A DNA stretch of 64,000 nt, taken from contig OY969700.1 in NCBI GenBank assembly GCA_963702035.1, positions 1,984,001 to 2,048,000 of the forward strand, given 5' to 3'. How positions within the stretch are numbered: position 1 is the stretch's first letter; every line of letters starts with the position of its first letter. Origin of the DNA: VRUE01 sp963702035 (lineage in GTDB: Bacteria; Actinomycetota; Thermoleophilia; Solirubrobacterales; 70-9). A program made the position numbers and the translations under genes. Below the pieces are notes generated by a model. That model saw only the letters and a program-made list of their open reading frames with translations, was not told where the DNA came from and ran no database searches. Shown here in pieces: positions 43,707-52,794 of the stretch.

Positions 43707-44891
43707 TCAGTCTCGCCCGCGCTTCCTTGCCGCGGTCGAAAGCCGCATCTGGTCACGCACAACCGACCTATAGCTTCCGTCCCGCTCGGATCGTGGGACC
43801 GCCCAGCGACGCCGGTAGAAGGCCGCCATCTCGCTCAGATGGAGCCGATACCAGTTTGGCTCGTCCGTTTCTCCCCGCAGGAATTGCTTCCAATTCGTAG
43901 CCCGCGGTGCAAGGAATACCTGCCGTCGCACGCCATGGTGGAGAAGATCGTCTTCGATCCCGATTTTTCCGAGGGCGCGTCGGATGGTCCGCAATCGCCA
44001 GTTTGGCCCGCTTCCGTACTCGTGGCTCGGGACGCCACCATCGTTGCTCAAGAATTCACAGAGCCCGCTGAATAGTGCGTCCGAGAATTGAAAATGGCCA
44101 AACCCCTCCGTGTATCCGATCGGCTGATAGAGAAGTCGGCCTCGAAACCGCAGTCGGCTGTAGAGCGAGGAGCGACCGAGCGCTGAGGTGGTCGTGATCA
44201 AGACGGGACGTGGATCCTTACGAGCCTCGCTGATGATCGTTTCGCTCCCCTCGTACTTTTCTTCGATGAAGGCAGCGGTCTCCCGGCTCGTAGCCGCCAT
44301 GGCCACGAGCTTGCCGGCGAGCAACTCCCGGTAGGGAGGCACTGCCCCAAGGACGAACGCATCGAGCACGTTGTAAAGGCGGGCGCTCCTCTGCTCCACG
44401 TCCCAGTCGATCAGTTCGTCCCTGCTCCGGAGGTTGTAGACAGGATCGCCTAGCGCGAAGACACCGATCAACTGTTCCGTGGATTGGTCACGCACGAGAA
44501 ATCGCGTCCGACGACCGTAACCGACAGAGACCGGAACGCTCCAGTGAAGCGTTGCAAATCGAAAAAGCGCCGCGTCGTAGCCATCTCCACTCACCTGCTC
44601 GACGACGGGCCGGATCCGGCGTGGATCGATCTCCTCCCCATTGGCGAACTCGCCGATTATCCGGTCCTCCCACCGCTCGATGAATGGCTGGCTCCGCTTC
44701 ATGAGGGCGGCACGTTGGCGTCGATGGAGTTCTCGAATGGTCTCCTTCGTCAGCTCCTCGCGAGGCCGGAGGCGACCGTCCTCACTGACGAAGCCCGATC
44801 TCTTGAGCTCTGCGCGGACACGACGGCGCAGCCGTGCGGCCTCTTCCTTTTCCTGGGCCGACTTATAACGGCTCTTTCCCGTCCTGGTCAC
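43707..44891 (-). CDS. druA-like: DUF4338/DruA-like protein of Druantia-type defence
   Basis: A 394-residue protein. A basic N-terminal half contains RPVVEQV and the segment LHWSVPVSVGYGRRTRFLVRD (about 115-135). It continues LIGVFALGDPVYNLRSRDELIDWD and LDAFVLGAVPPYRELLAGKLVA (about 141-197). This order matches my memory of the DUF4338 family, which includes DruA of type I Druantia. Biochemical activity of the family is not clear to me. It lies 108 bases after the nuclease gene on the same strand and may share its transcript. Some DUF4338 genes stand alone, so membership in the system is inferred. Confidence 0.65.
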   Translation of the reverse strand: MTRTGKSRYKSAQEKEEAARLRRRVRAELKRSGFVSEDGRLRPREELTKETIRELHRRQRAALMKRSQPFIERWEDRIIGEFANGEEIDPRRIRPVVEQVSGDGYDAALFRFATLHWSVPVSVGYGRRTRFLVRDQSTEQLIGVFALGDPVYNLRSRDELIDWDVEQRSARLYNVLDAFVLGAVPPYRELLAGKLVAMAATSRETAAFIEEKYEGSETIISEARKDPRPVLITTTSALGRSSLYSRLRFRGRLLYQPIGYTEGFGHFQFSDALFSGLCEFLSNDGGVPSHEYGSGPNWRLRTIRRALGKIGIEDDLLHHGVRRQVFLAPRATNWKQFLRGETDEPNWYRLHLSEMAAFYRRRWAVPRSERDGSYRSVVRDQMRLSTAARKRGRD

Positions 44892-44999
44892 CGCACAGAC
44901 ACTAGCTCGACAGGCGCGAGATCGAAGGACGCTTCCGATTCTGTAGACAGGGGCGGGGTTGCGCGGAAGGTCACCGCGCCGCCCACCAAGCTGAGGCCC

Positions 45000-46226
45000 C
45001 TAGACACGATCAAGCTGGAACGACTCGGTGAACGACGTCATCGTGAGGACGCGCTGCGAGACCCCGTCTTCCTGAACGGTCCTCGCGGCAACTCCGAGCA
45101 GACGCACGTAATCTCCGACCGCGAACCCTGGGCGCTCGGTGAGCGTGCGAAGCAGAGCCGAATTTGACTCGCCTTCCAGTTCCAGAACCCAGCTTCTTGG
45201 GCCGTTCTGCCGTGTGACTTCGCCCTCGCAGTCAACAAAGTCTCCCGAAGACACGGCCGGCTCGGCGCCGAGGGTTGAGCAAACGGTCACCCAGTAGTCA
45301 TCGCATAGATGCCTGACGTCGCAAAATTCGCATATTTCGGGATCCGGGTTTGCAGGCAGCGGCCGCAGGGCGAGCTGCTCCTCCGTCGCTTCGATGCGAA
45401 CGCTGATCTGATCGGCCAACGTCTCAAGCTCGGCGTCTGACGGAACATCGACGACCTCGTCATGGGTTGCATAGGACACAACGAGTCTTTCGATCGGAAT
45501 CTGATCCGGATTGATCTCCCGATCTTGGGTCCACAACAACCCGTAAAGGCGCAACTGCTCGGCGTGGTGGTCACTCGGTGTCCCCGTCTTGTAATCCATG
45601 ATCGTGCACCCCGTCTCACCGACGGTGATCAAATCGGCGCGGCCCAGCAGCCGGAGCTCATCGGCGCGAAGCTCGACCTCAGCATGAGATCCGGGAGTGA
45701 TGCCGGTTCTTGTTGCCGCGTCTGAGCGGATCTCGGAGCCGTGGTGATCTGCCATGAGTTGAGCGCAGCTGATAGCCAACTGCGCCCGCTCGCGGATATG
45801 CGGGACTTTCTTGACCAGCTGCCTTTCAAGCGTCGCCACGAGCTCGATCGCCCGTGGATTGCCCTGAAGGGCTGCGAGTTCCTCTGTGATCACCGAGTTG
45901 ACGAGCTTGCTGTAGCCACCAAGTCCTCGGATCGCTTCGACCGCGCTTGGGTCGGTGACCGACATACAGCCTTGGGCTTGAAAGGTGGTCAGCAACAGCT
46001 CGAGGCAGCGATGCACGACACTCCCAGTCAAAGCCGCCAGGGTCGGTCGTGGCGGATAACCCGGGCCGTCCCAGAGGTCGCCGTAGTCGGCGCGAGAGAG
46101 CATCCAGCGACGAGGGCACTCCTCGGCGTTGCCCAGGCTCGAGTAGCTCCAGAAACCCGGCGCCAGAGGCCAGGTGCCGCCGACGCCCCGAACCGCCGTC
46201 TGGAAGTGATCGCTGGCGCTGTTCAA
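45000..46226 (-). CDS. PD-(D/E)XK nuclease with Fe-S-type cysteines (Cas4/AddB-like)
   Basis: A 408-residue protein. The RecB-type nuclease motifs are seen: a His in GSVVHRCLE (about 72), GRADLITVG (Asp 198) and IMDYKTG (Asp 211, Lys 213), then the helix QLRLYGLL. Cys 37 (ECPRRW) and Cys 299, 302 and 308 (CEFCDVRHLC) have the spacing of the 4Fe-4S site in AddB and Cas4. The last 80 residues resemble a small beta barrel (FVDCEGEVTR, GDYVRLLGVAART). The TTG start overlaps the stop of the helicase gene by 4 bases, so the two are coupled. DNA end processing for the helicase is the likely role. Confidence 0.82.
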   Translation of the reverse strand: MNSASDHFQTAVRGVGGTWPLAPGFWSYSSLGNAEECPRRWMLSRADYGDLWDGPGYPPRPTLAALTGSVVHRCLELLLTTFQAQGCMSVTDPSAVEAIRGLGGYSKLVNSVITEELAALQGNPRAIELVATLERQLVKKVPHIRERAQLAISCAQLMADHHGSEIRSDAATRTGITPGSHAEVELRADELRLLGRADLITVGETGCTIMDYKTGTPSDHHAEQLRLYGLLWTQDREINPDQIPIERLVVSYATHDEVVDVPSDAELETLADQISVRIEATEEQLALRPLPANPDPEICEFCDVRHLCDDYWVTVCSTLGAEPAVSSGDFVDCEGEVTRQNGPRSWVLELEGESNSALLRTLTERPGFAVGDYVRLLGVAARTVQEDGVSQRVLTMTSFTESFQLDRV

Positions 46227-49200
46227 CTGATCGTTTCGAGGACGCTCTTGGTTGCCCGCGGCAAGTTCTGTGAGATGACGATCTCGTCCACAAGTTGCAC
46301 CGGGACCGCCGCCCCGAACTCCTTCGCCGCGGCGAGGCCATCATCGTCGGGCTGGCCCGGCGTCAATGGTCCATGGACACCGACAACAAGTTGGGGCACA
46401 TCGGACTGAACGAGGATTGGGGCATCGATCGTTCCTATCCCCGGGATGTCGATTTTCTCGCCGCGTAGGAACTCGACGTCGTCGATACCTTGGCGACATA
46501 GATCGGCATGAAGGCGATCCACCGCCTGCCCGATGCGGCGCGGATCCAGCTTCGGTTTTTGGTTGAGCACGAGATACCGCAAGAGGCTCGCGCCGAGATG
46601 CCGGTCAAGCAACCCGTGCTCAAATCGATTCTTGAAGCTGCGAAGGCACCGGTAACAAGAGCGCTCACAGCCTGCTGGGCAACCCTCGAGGAGGTCGATT
46701 ACATCTTTGAACAGGCTCACACCTATTTCACCCACTCGGTGGGCGAAACCGGCTCCTCCCGCGAGGGTGTCGTAGATGTAGATCTCGGCCTCCAAACCCC
46801 GGCCACCGCCGGGACTGAGAGCGGGCCGGTGCTCGGCTTGCAGATCTCCGGCTTCGAGTTCGAGTCGCCGTGCGGCAACGATCGTCATTGCCTCGGCGAG
46901 CGTTCGGAGTGCCACCCTGGTGGAAAGCAGCTCCGGGCGCAGGGTCACCGGATCATCTACCTTCATCCTAAGGAGTAGAACATCGGAGATGAAGTCAGTA
47001 CCAAGCACCAGCCCGTAGGTGGGGACTCCCGGACAAGTCGTATCTTTGTCCCCGGGGTAGGGCTTCGAGTGAGGTTGGTTGATCGAGGAATTGGGCAGCG
47101 CAGTAGGCTCGATCAGTCCACATCGCAAGCAGTAGCCGTAGCCTTCCCTACGCGGTCCCGTGTTGGTCACGAGCAGACGGGTGCGGTCGGCTGACTGACG
47201 TAGACGCCCGGTAACGACCTCCCAACGAGACTCGTCCGCGGGGCCAGGGGCGACGAGCTTCGCTCGCGTGGCGTAGCTTCGGGCTGGTTGGTCGTCGCCG
47301 CTGGTGTCCTCCTCTTCCAGGGTCGGATGGGCGAACCCGGGGGGGCGCATCCAGAACTTCGCTTCACCAAAGGTGTCTTCGGTCCTGCACGCCGGACAAT
47401 CCTCCAACTGACCGCGCTCGGCCTCACCAACGGATCTGGTGGAGGCATAGCCGCATACGGTGCATTCGAAGTAGAGGCGTCGGTTCGTCCAGGCAACCTC
47501 CCGATCCTCGCGCATCACGGAATAGAGCGCACCCGACTTCCAGAGCTTGCCGTCAATCCAAACCTCTTTTCCGGGCGCGTACTGCGTCAGTGCGGTTGGC
47601 AAACCTTGACTGGGCGAGTAGCGGAACTGGGGTCGGAAACGTGTTGACAGGCCCCGGTCGAAGACATGGAAAGCGACGACGTCGGTAGGGAAGGCGTAAC
47701 GTGGAAGGACGCCCTTGTAGAGGAGTCGGTCGAGCAACTTCTCGGAAACCCGGCTCGGCGTGTCGATTTCTTCGTTTTCCTGTAGGGGTGCCTCAACGAT
47801 CAGCGTCTCGCTTACTGCCTCTTCGGATTCCGAAGGCCCTGCGTCCTCATCTGCTTCAAGGGCGTAGTCGAGCTTCGAGAGCGTCTCCTCGATCAAGGTG
47901 TCGAGGAGAGATTCGCGATCGTCTGCGCTCAACTCGGTCGGTAGCCAGGCCCCGACGTCTGTGACCAGGGTGTCGTGTTCGGCTTTCAACCAGACCTCAA
48001 AATCGTCTCGGTTGATCACCTGGCCCTTGCCTTTGAAGCCCTCAACCGATCCGAGAACCTCGAACAACTGCGGCTGATCGGCTGGGTCAATCTCAGGTAG
48101 ACGATCCTGGTGATATCGCTGAAGCAGATATGCGGTGACGTGGCGCCGGGCGATGTCGGCGTTGTCGAGCGTCAGTACGGGGTCCTGGACCTCGCCGCGA
48201 ATCATCGCGTCGGGTTCCTTGAAGTAGTGCTCGTCGTGGCTGTCGGCGCTACCGAAGGCGAGCACGGTGGCGATCGCGTTGCCCCGCCGACCGGCGCGAC
48301 CGGCGCGTTGTTGGTAGCTGGAGCGCGAGGGCGGCAGGTTTCGCAGGGCCACCCCGGAGAGCGCTCCGATGTCGATGCCGACCTCCATCGTCGTCGTGCA
48401 GGAGAGGACGTCGATCGCCGAGGCGACCCCGCCCTCGACGGGATCGTGGATCTCGAGGTCCTGGAAGAGCAACTCGTGTTCCTCGGCTTTGGAGAACACC
48501 TCGTCGGCCTGGGCCGCGTTCAGTTGCGCAGTGTGCTCGGCTGCGACGATCGCCGTCGGTGATTCGGTCTCGCCGCGCAGCACTTTGGCCGCTGGCCGGC
48601 GGTAATAGCCCTTGCGGGCGCTGAAGCTCTCGTCGGCGTCAGGGTCGAGGTCGAGCAGAGGACCTTTTGCGCAGTTGATGCAGCGGTCGATCGTCGAGAG
48701 GCCTCGTTGTGGGGTTCGGCAATGTCGGCAGTAGCGCCACTCGCCGCCCAACTCCAAGACGAGGTTCGCGGCTCTCATCCGATATTCGCCGCTGCCGAGC
48801 GCCTCGCAAAGGACTCCGTGCAGGCTCTCGAGCCATTCGGCTTCGAAGGCCTTCTTCGCTTCGTTCGAATCGAGCCAGGACCAGAAGCCTTTGAATTTGC
48901 CCGAGTGCCCCCGTACTCCCCCTTTGGTCCCGACGGACTCGAGGCCCATGCCAGCGAACCAGATGCCGGGATCTATCCACAACCCTATCCAGCCTCTCGC
49001 GAGCGCCAGCTTCTGCTCCTCGCTTTCCGCGATCCCTGGAAGGCCAGGTAGGGCTCGGACTTTGTCCGTCAGCCCGTCGCGCTCGCGCAGCGAGGCGAGG
49101 GCCAACGCACCCAGGCCGTAGTGGCGATCGGCGATCGTCGCCACGATCAATTTGAGGAGCGAGCGTGGCGGCTGATCGATCGAGCGCATTTCGATCGCCT

Positions 49201-51715
49201 TCATCGGGTCCTCCAGTGCGCCGGCGCTGATCGCGTCGCCGACTTCTCGCAGCGCCTGCGGACTCTCAGCGCCCGTCAGTTGAGGGCGGATCCGCACCGA
49301 GAGGATATGGGCACCGACCAAGGTCGCCAGGTAGAGGCTCTCGAGGCTTAGCGTCTCCCCAAAGGGGGCGTCCCTGAGCGCCTTCCAGCCGGTCGCGATG
49401 ACCGGACGGAGAGTGTCCTGCATCGAATAGTGCTGCAGGTTCGGGGCAAGGCGGGCGGCGGTCTGACGCGAGTCGGAGAACACGAGGACCTTGCGGCCAC
49501 GAAGCGGCGCGAAGTCCGAGGCAGGTTGTTTCCCGGGTGGCTGTACGGCGATCTGCTCGGTGAGAAGGGCCTGGAAAGGCTGGTCTCCCTTGGTCTGGTG
49601 GTCCTGAACAGAGGACCGTCCGAAACCGGCGCGCGTGCCACATACCCCGCAGGGCACGAACTGGCCCGGCGAGGCGTTGGCCGAACCCGCCTCGGTTCTG
49701 TCGGCCTTGAGGTAGACCTGCCGCGAGCGCTCTTCCAACCTCCTCGGATTGAGCCGCCCCGTGATCAGATCGAGGTCGGCCGGTTGGGCTACCCCGGTCG
49801 GCGGCTCGAGGAGAAGATCGACGGGCTCGAGTTCTCCGATGGCGCCACCGGAGGCGATGATCTCCGCCCCCGGTTCTGGCCAGAGATATGTGGGGTCTTC
49901 GAGGTCGTCGGTGTAGGCGCGCGCATAGGCGGTCCCGCAGTTGCGGCAGGTGAACAACTCGAAGACCCGGGCCCCACAGCCACAGGTCGATTCGGGTTGG
50001 GAATAGAGGGTGCCCACCGGGCTGCCGTGGTACAGCTTGGCTTCTTTGCAGTCGGGGTCGAGGCACGCCCAGAGGCCGGGGAGTCCGCGAAGGAAGGAGT
50101 GGACCCGACAGGGCAGCATGCTGGGCTCGCCGGGTGCCCTGCGGGCGAAACTGCCGAGGGCGACAAGCGCGCTTGCAGCCGAGTCGGCGAGCGGCTTCTT
50201 GCAGCCTGGAAAGAGTGATTCGCCCAACTCCCCGACACGGGTCGCCTGGGTCATGGTGAGGTTGATCAGGCTCCCCATCGGGGGGAAGTCCTTCAGCGCC
50301 CCATAGAGTACCTCCTCGGCGCTTCGCTCGCCCGCCTCGATGTCGCGATAGGTGAGGAAGTCCTCGAGCAGTTCGAGACGCTCCGCGTCGCCGGGGGCCG
50401 AGTGGAAATCATCGATAGGAATCTCGCCCAAGACCTCGGCCGCCGTCCTCTCTCCGGTGGCGGCATCCCTCCGCTTCGCGAGGGTGCCGGTCAGGACCTC
50501 GAATTCCTCTGCCTTCTTGCCGGTCAGTTGCGCAGCGAAGCTGCACGCATAGACCGGGTCGGCGAAGCTGGCGCTGGTGCAGATCACCTGCAGTCGGCTC
50601 GGCTCGATGCCGAGACGGGCGCGCAGTCTCCGCAGCAGCAGACCGACCTCGGCGCCCGCCGCGCCTCGATAGAGGTGTGCCTCATCCACGATCAGCATCA
50701 GGCGCTCCTCGGGGTTCTTCGCCAACCACTGTCTGGTGGCGTCGAAAACAGGCCGCTCGAGCGGTCGCATCAGCATGTACTCGAGCATCGAGTAGTTGGT
50801 GACCAAAAGGTCCGGAGGAGCTTCGAGGACCTCGTGACGGGTGAGGTCCTCGGCGTCATGCTCGCCGATGATCGCCCGAACGAACTCACCCTGGGAGTCC
50901 TGCCAGTGGGTGTGTGGCTCGCCGAACCACGCACGGAGGTCGGGCTTTGCAGGCCACTTGCCTCGCTCTTTGAGGCTCCCGATTAGAAGCTTGGCCCGCT
51001 CTGCATCGGGACCGCCGGATTCGCTGTCTGAGAGCAGGCTCAGGTAGAACCGCTGCAGCGGCTTCAGCCGGTCGCTGTCCTTCTTCGAGCTCCGGACCCC
51101 CGGATAGAGGGTGCGACTGGTGTAGCGGGCAAACCGGGCGGGTCGACCCGCCCATCTCTCGAAGGCCACCGCGACCCGAGGATCGCCGAAGAGAAGGCGA
51201 AGCCGACCCAACTGGTCGTTGACCAGGGCGTTCATCGGATAAATGAGGAGCGCGCGAACGGCAGGCGCGCCGAAGGAGCCCGGATCGGAGGCGGCCTCGG
51301 CGGCCAACTTGGAGAGGATCGGCAACAGGAAGGTCTCGGTCTTGCCTGATCCGGTACCAGTGGTCACCGCGACGCTGGTCTTCCCGTCGGCGGTCAACTC
51401 AAGTGCGGAGGCCTGATGGAGATAAGGCGGGTCGTGGAGCAGGGCCGCGACATCTCCCTGCGATGAAGCAAGCGAGGCGAGCAACTCCTTCGCCTCCCCG
51501 GGGATCGCCAATTCCGAGAAGGAAGATCCCGAGGTGTACCTCGGCGTGCTCTCGATGTAGGGGGCGCGGAAGAGCACCCCCTCCTTCTCGAGCAAATCGC
51601 TGCGTTGACGAACCAGTTGTGGATTGCCGACGTGGTAGGCGGCTTCGATGTATTCGCGCAGCGCTGCGCGGATCGTCTCCGTGGTCTCGGCGATGGTCGG
51701 GTCGCGCTCCGGCAT
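46223..51715 (-). CDS. druE-like: Giant DEAH helicase with DUF1998-like C-terminus (DruE-like)
   Basis: A superfamily 2 helicase of 1830 residues. Walker A TTGTGSGKTETF lies at about 117-129, DEAH (IVDEAHLYRG) near 344, and motifs V and VI (TTMEVGIDIGALSGV; QRAGRAGRRG) near 1110-1145. Cys pairs (CGCGARVFELFTCRNC) suggest a zinc ribbon in the middle. The C-terminus has IYIYDTLAGGAGFAHRVGEIG followed by a cysteine cluster (CPAGCERSCYRC), the DUF1998 pattern. Size and layout fit DruE of Druantia; DISARM-type helicases are an alternative but usually separate the DUF1998 protein. The ATG at 51,715 overlaps the stop of the gene before it by one base. Confidence 0.8.
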   Translation of the reverse strand: MPERDPTIAETTETIRAALREYIEAAYHVGNPQLVRQRSDLLEKEGVLFRAPYIESTPRYTSGSSFSELAIPGEAKELLASLASSQGDVAALLHDPPYLHQASALELTADGKTSVAVTTGTGSGKTETFLLPILSKLAAEAASDPGSFGAPAVRALLIYPMNALVNDQLGRLRLLFGDPRVAVAFERWAGRPARFARYTSRTLYPGVRSSKKDSDRLKPLQRFYLSLLSDSESGGPDAERAKLLIGSLKERGKWPAKPDLRAWFGEPHTHWQDSQGEFVRAIIGEHDAEDLTRHEVLEAPPDLLVTNYSMLEYMLMRPLERPVFDATRQWLAKNPEERLMLIVDEAHLYRGAAGAEVGLLLRRLRARLGIEPSRLQVICTSASFADPVYACSFAAQLTGKKAEEFEVLTGTLAKRRDAATGERTAAEVLGEIPIDDFHSAPGDAERLELLEDFLTYRDIEAGERSAEEVLYGALKDFPPMGSLINLTMTQATRVGELGESLFPGCKKPLADSAASALVALGSFARRAPGEPSMLPCRVHSFLRGLPGLWACLDPDCKEAKLYHGSPVGTLYSQPESTCGCGARVFELFTCRNCGTAYARAYTDDLEDPTYLWPEPGAEIIASGGAIGELEPVDLLLEPPTGVAQPADLDLITGRLNPRRLEERSRQVYLKADRTEAGSANASPGQFVPCGVCGTRAGFGRSSVQDHQTKGDQPFQALLTEQIAVQPPGKQPASDFAPLRGRKVLVFSDSRQTAARLAPNLQHYSMQDTLRPVIATGWKALRDAPFGETLSLESLYLATLVGAHILSVRIRPQLTGAESPQALREVGDAISAGALEDPMKAIEMRSIDQPPRSLLKLIVATIADRHYGLGALALASLRERDGLTDKVRALPGLPGIAESEEQKLALARGWIGLWIDPGIWFAGMGLESVGTKGGVRGHSGKFKGFWSWLDSNEAKKAFEAEWLESLHGVLCEALGSGEYRMRAANLVLELGGEWRYCRHCRTPQRGLSTIDRCINCAKGPLLDLDPDADESFSARKGYYRRPAAKVLRGETESPTAIVAAEHTAQLNAAQADEVFSKAEEHELLFQDLEIHDPVEGGVASAIDVLSCTTTMEVGIDIGALSGVALRNLPPSRSSYQQRAGRAGRRGNAIATVLAFGSADSHDEHYFKEPDAMIRGEVQDPVLTLDNADIARRHVTAYLLQRYHQDRLPEIDPADQPQLFEVLGSVEGFKGKGQVINRDDFEVWLKAEHDTLVTDVGAWLPTELSADDRESLLDTLIEETLSKLDYALEADEDAGPSESEEAVSETLIVEAPLQENEEIDTPSRVSEKLLDRLLYKGVLPRYAFPTDVVAFHVFDRGLSTRFRPQFRYSPSQGLPTALTQYAPGKEVWIDGKLWKSGALYSVMREDREVAWTNRRLYFECTVCGYASTRSVGEAERGQLEDCPACRTEDTFGEAKFWMRPPGFAHPTLEEEDTSGDDQPARSYATRAKLVAPGPADESRWEVVTGRLRQSADRTRLLVTNTGPRREGYGYCLRCGLIEPTALPNSSINQPHSKPYPGDKDTTCPGVPTYGLVLGTDFISDVLLLRMKVDDPVTLRPELLSTRVALRTLAEAMTIVAARRLELEAGDLQAEHRPALSPGGGRGLEAEIYIYDTLAGGAGFAHRVGEIGVSLFKDVIDLLEGCPAGCERSCYRCLRSFKNRFEHGLLDRHLGASLLRYLVLNQKPKLDPRRIGQAVDRLHADLCRQGIDDVEFLRGEKIDIPGIGTIDAPILVQSDVPQLVVGVHGPLTPGQPDDDGLAAAKEFGAAVPVQLVDEIVISQNLPRATKSVLETIS

Positions 51716-52794
51716 CAGGGGGTGCCCTCGATCTGGAGCCATAGGTGTGAGGAGAGGAACTCCGACTCGGTGGCCAGATCCCTATGGCCGATCCGGTAGG
51801 AGAAGAGGGCACCGCGAAAGCCCTCGATCGACCTGCCGAGGAGGTCGAGTCGCTTCCGCGCCCAACTGGGCAGCGGCCCGAAGAAGCTAATCGATGCCTG
51901 GCCGTCGGCCCGGTCCTCGACGCGGGCGAACTGCGGATGGCCAGCAAGCAGGTCGATCGCCGCCTGGAGGCGCCACGCCTCGTCAGTTGGCCTCCCGAGG
52001 GCTTCCATGAGCGGCAAGTCAATCACCTTCCGTGTTGTCCCATCTTCGAATTCCGCGAAGCACCAACGGCTCGGGCCGAATTGCTGTGGCCGCCTGGACA
52101 CAAAGCGGCCGCTCTCATCTTTCGAGGGGTGACGAAAGCGGCCGCGGTAGTAGCCCCGGTCGGAACTCGGGTCGAGGATTTCGATGCCCTCGATCTCTCC
52201 GGCGTCGGGGGACTCCGCGAGCCGCGCGCGATGGTGGCCGAGAAGGTCTGCCGCCGAGATCTCTGGCGGGGCACTCACCCATTGCTCGATCGACACCTCC
52301 TGAAGGCCCGCATCGAGGAGTACCCCGTGAACTCCCTCGCGGATGGGGCGGATCGTCCGTATCGGTCCCTGGTGGACGAGGTCGCCTGTGACCTCCTCGT
52401 CGGCGAGGATCGGTGCGCCGTCTGGGCGAACTCCGAGGAGGAAGTAAGCCTCACTCGAGGTGACGAAGGCGGGCGGGCGCAGCAGGATGATGCGTCCTGG
52501 TCCTGAGTCGGATTTACTCACCTCGAGTAGGTCACCGTGATCGAGCAGCCGATCGAGCACGTCGCCGATACGCGCTCGCAGTCCGTCGTCATCGGCAACA
52601 TAGTCTGCAGTCGCCGTGAGGACGCTGCCGATCAAGCTCTGTCGAGCGATCGGTGCGCCGAAAGAAGCTGCACGACGGAGCGAGGAAGCGATTGCCGCTT
52701 CGGATCCGAGACCCTCGTTACTCTCAGGTGCCTGTAGCACTTCGAGCCCGAGCATCGTCACCGACTCCCCGTCTATTTGTTCTGGCATCTTCAC
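51715..52794 (-). CDS. Unrecognised 359-residue protein of the helicase operon
   Basis: I do not recognise a family. No membrane helix, signal peptide or nuclease motif stands out. Residues about 60-115 (RIGDVLDRLLDHGDLLEV, then PGRIILLRPPAFV) look like a winged helix with a following strand. Later parts repeat beta-rich stretches such as YYRGRFRHPSKDESGRF and WCFAEFEDGTTRKVI, and a C-terminal PLPSWARKRLDLLGR. It overlaps the large upstream gene by 4 bases and the helicase gene by one base, so it is very likely a subunit or regulator of that system. Confidence 0.75.
   Translation of the reverse strand: MKMPEQIDGESVTMLGLEVLQAPESNEGLGSEAAIASSLRRAASFGAPIARQSLIGSVLTATADYVADDDGLRARIGDVLDRLLDHGDLLEVSKSDSGPGRIILLRPPAFVTSSEAYFLLGVRPDGAPILADEEVTGDLVHQGPIRTIRPIREGVHGVLLDAGLQEVSIEQWVSAPPEISAADLLGHHRARLAESPDAGEIEGIEILDPSSDRGYYRGRFRHPSKDESGRFVSRRPQQFGPSRWCFAEFEDGTTRKVIDLPLMEALGRPTDEAWRLQAAIDLLAGHPQFARVEDRADGQASISFFGPLPSWARKRLDLLGRSIEGFRGALFSYRIGHRDLATESEFLSSHLWLQIEGTP

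Noticed and set aside
44484..45167. Plus-strand open frame across the DruA-like and nuclease genes
   Set aside because: It runs antisense to two motif-bearing proteins and has no motif of its own.
46221..46227. A fourth frameshift at GTTGAAC at the helicase/nuclease junction
   Set aside because: Here the heptamer holds the helicase stop and the nuclease TTG start. Removing a T would extend the helicase into sequence without coding character, so the overlap is taken as genuine.
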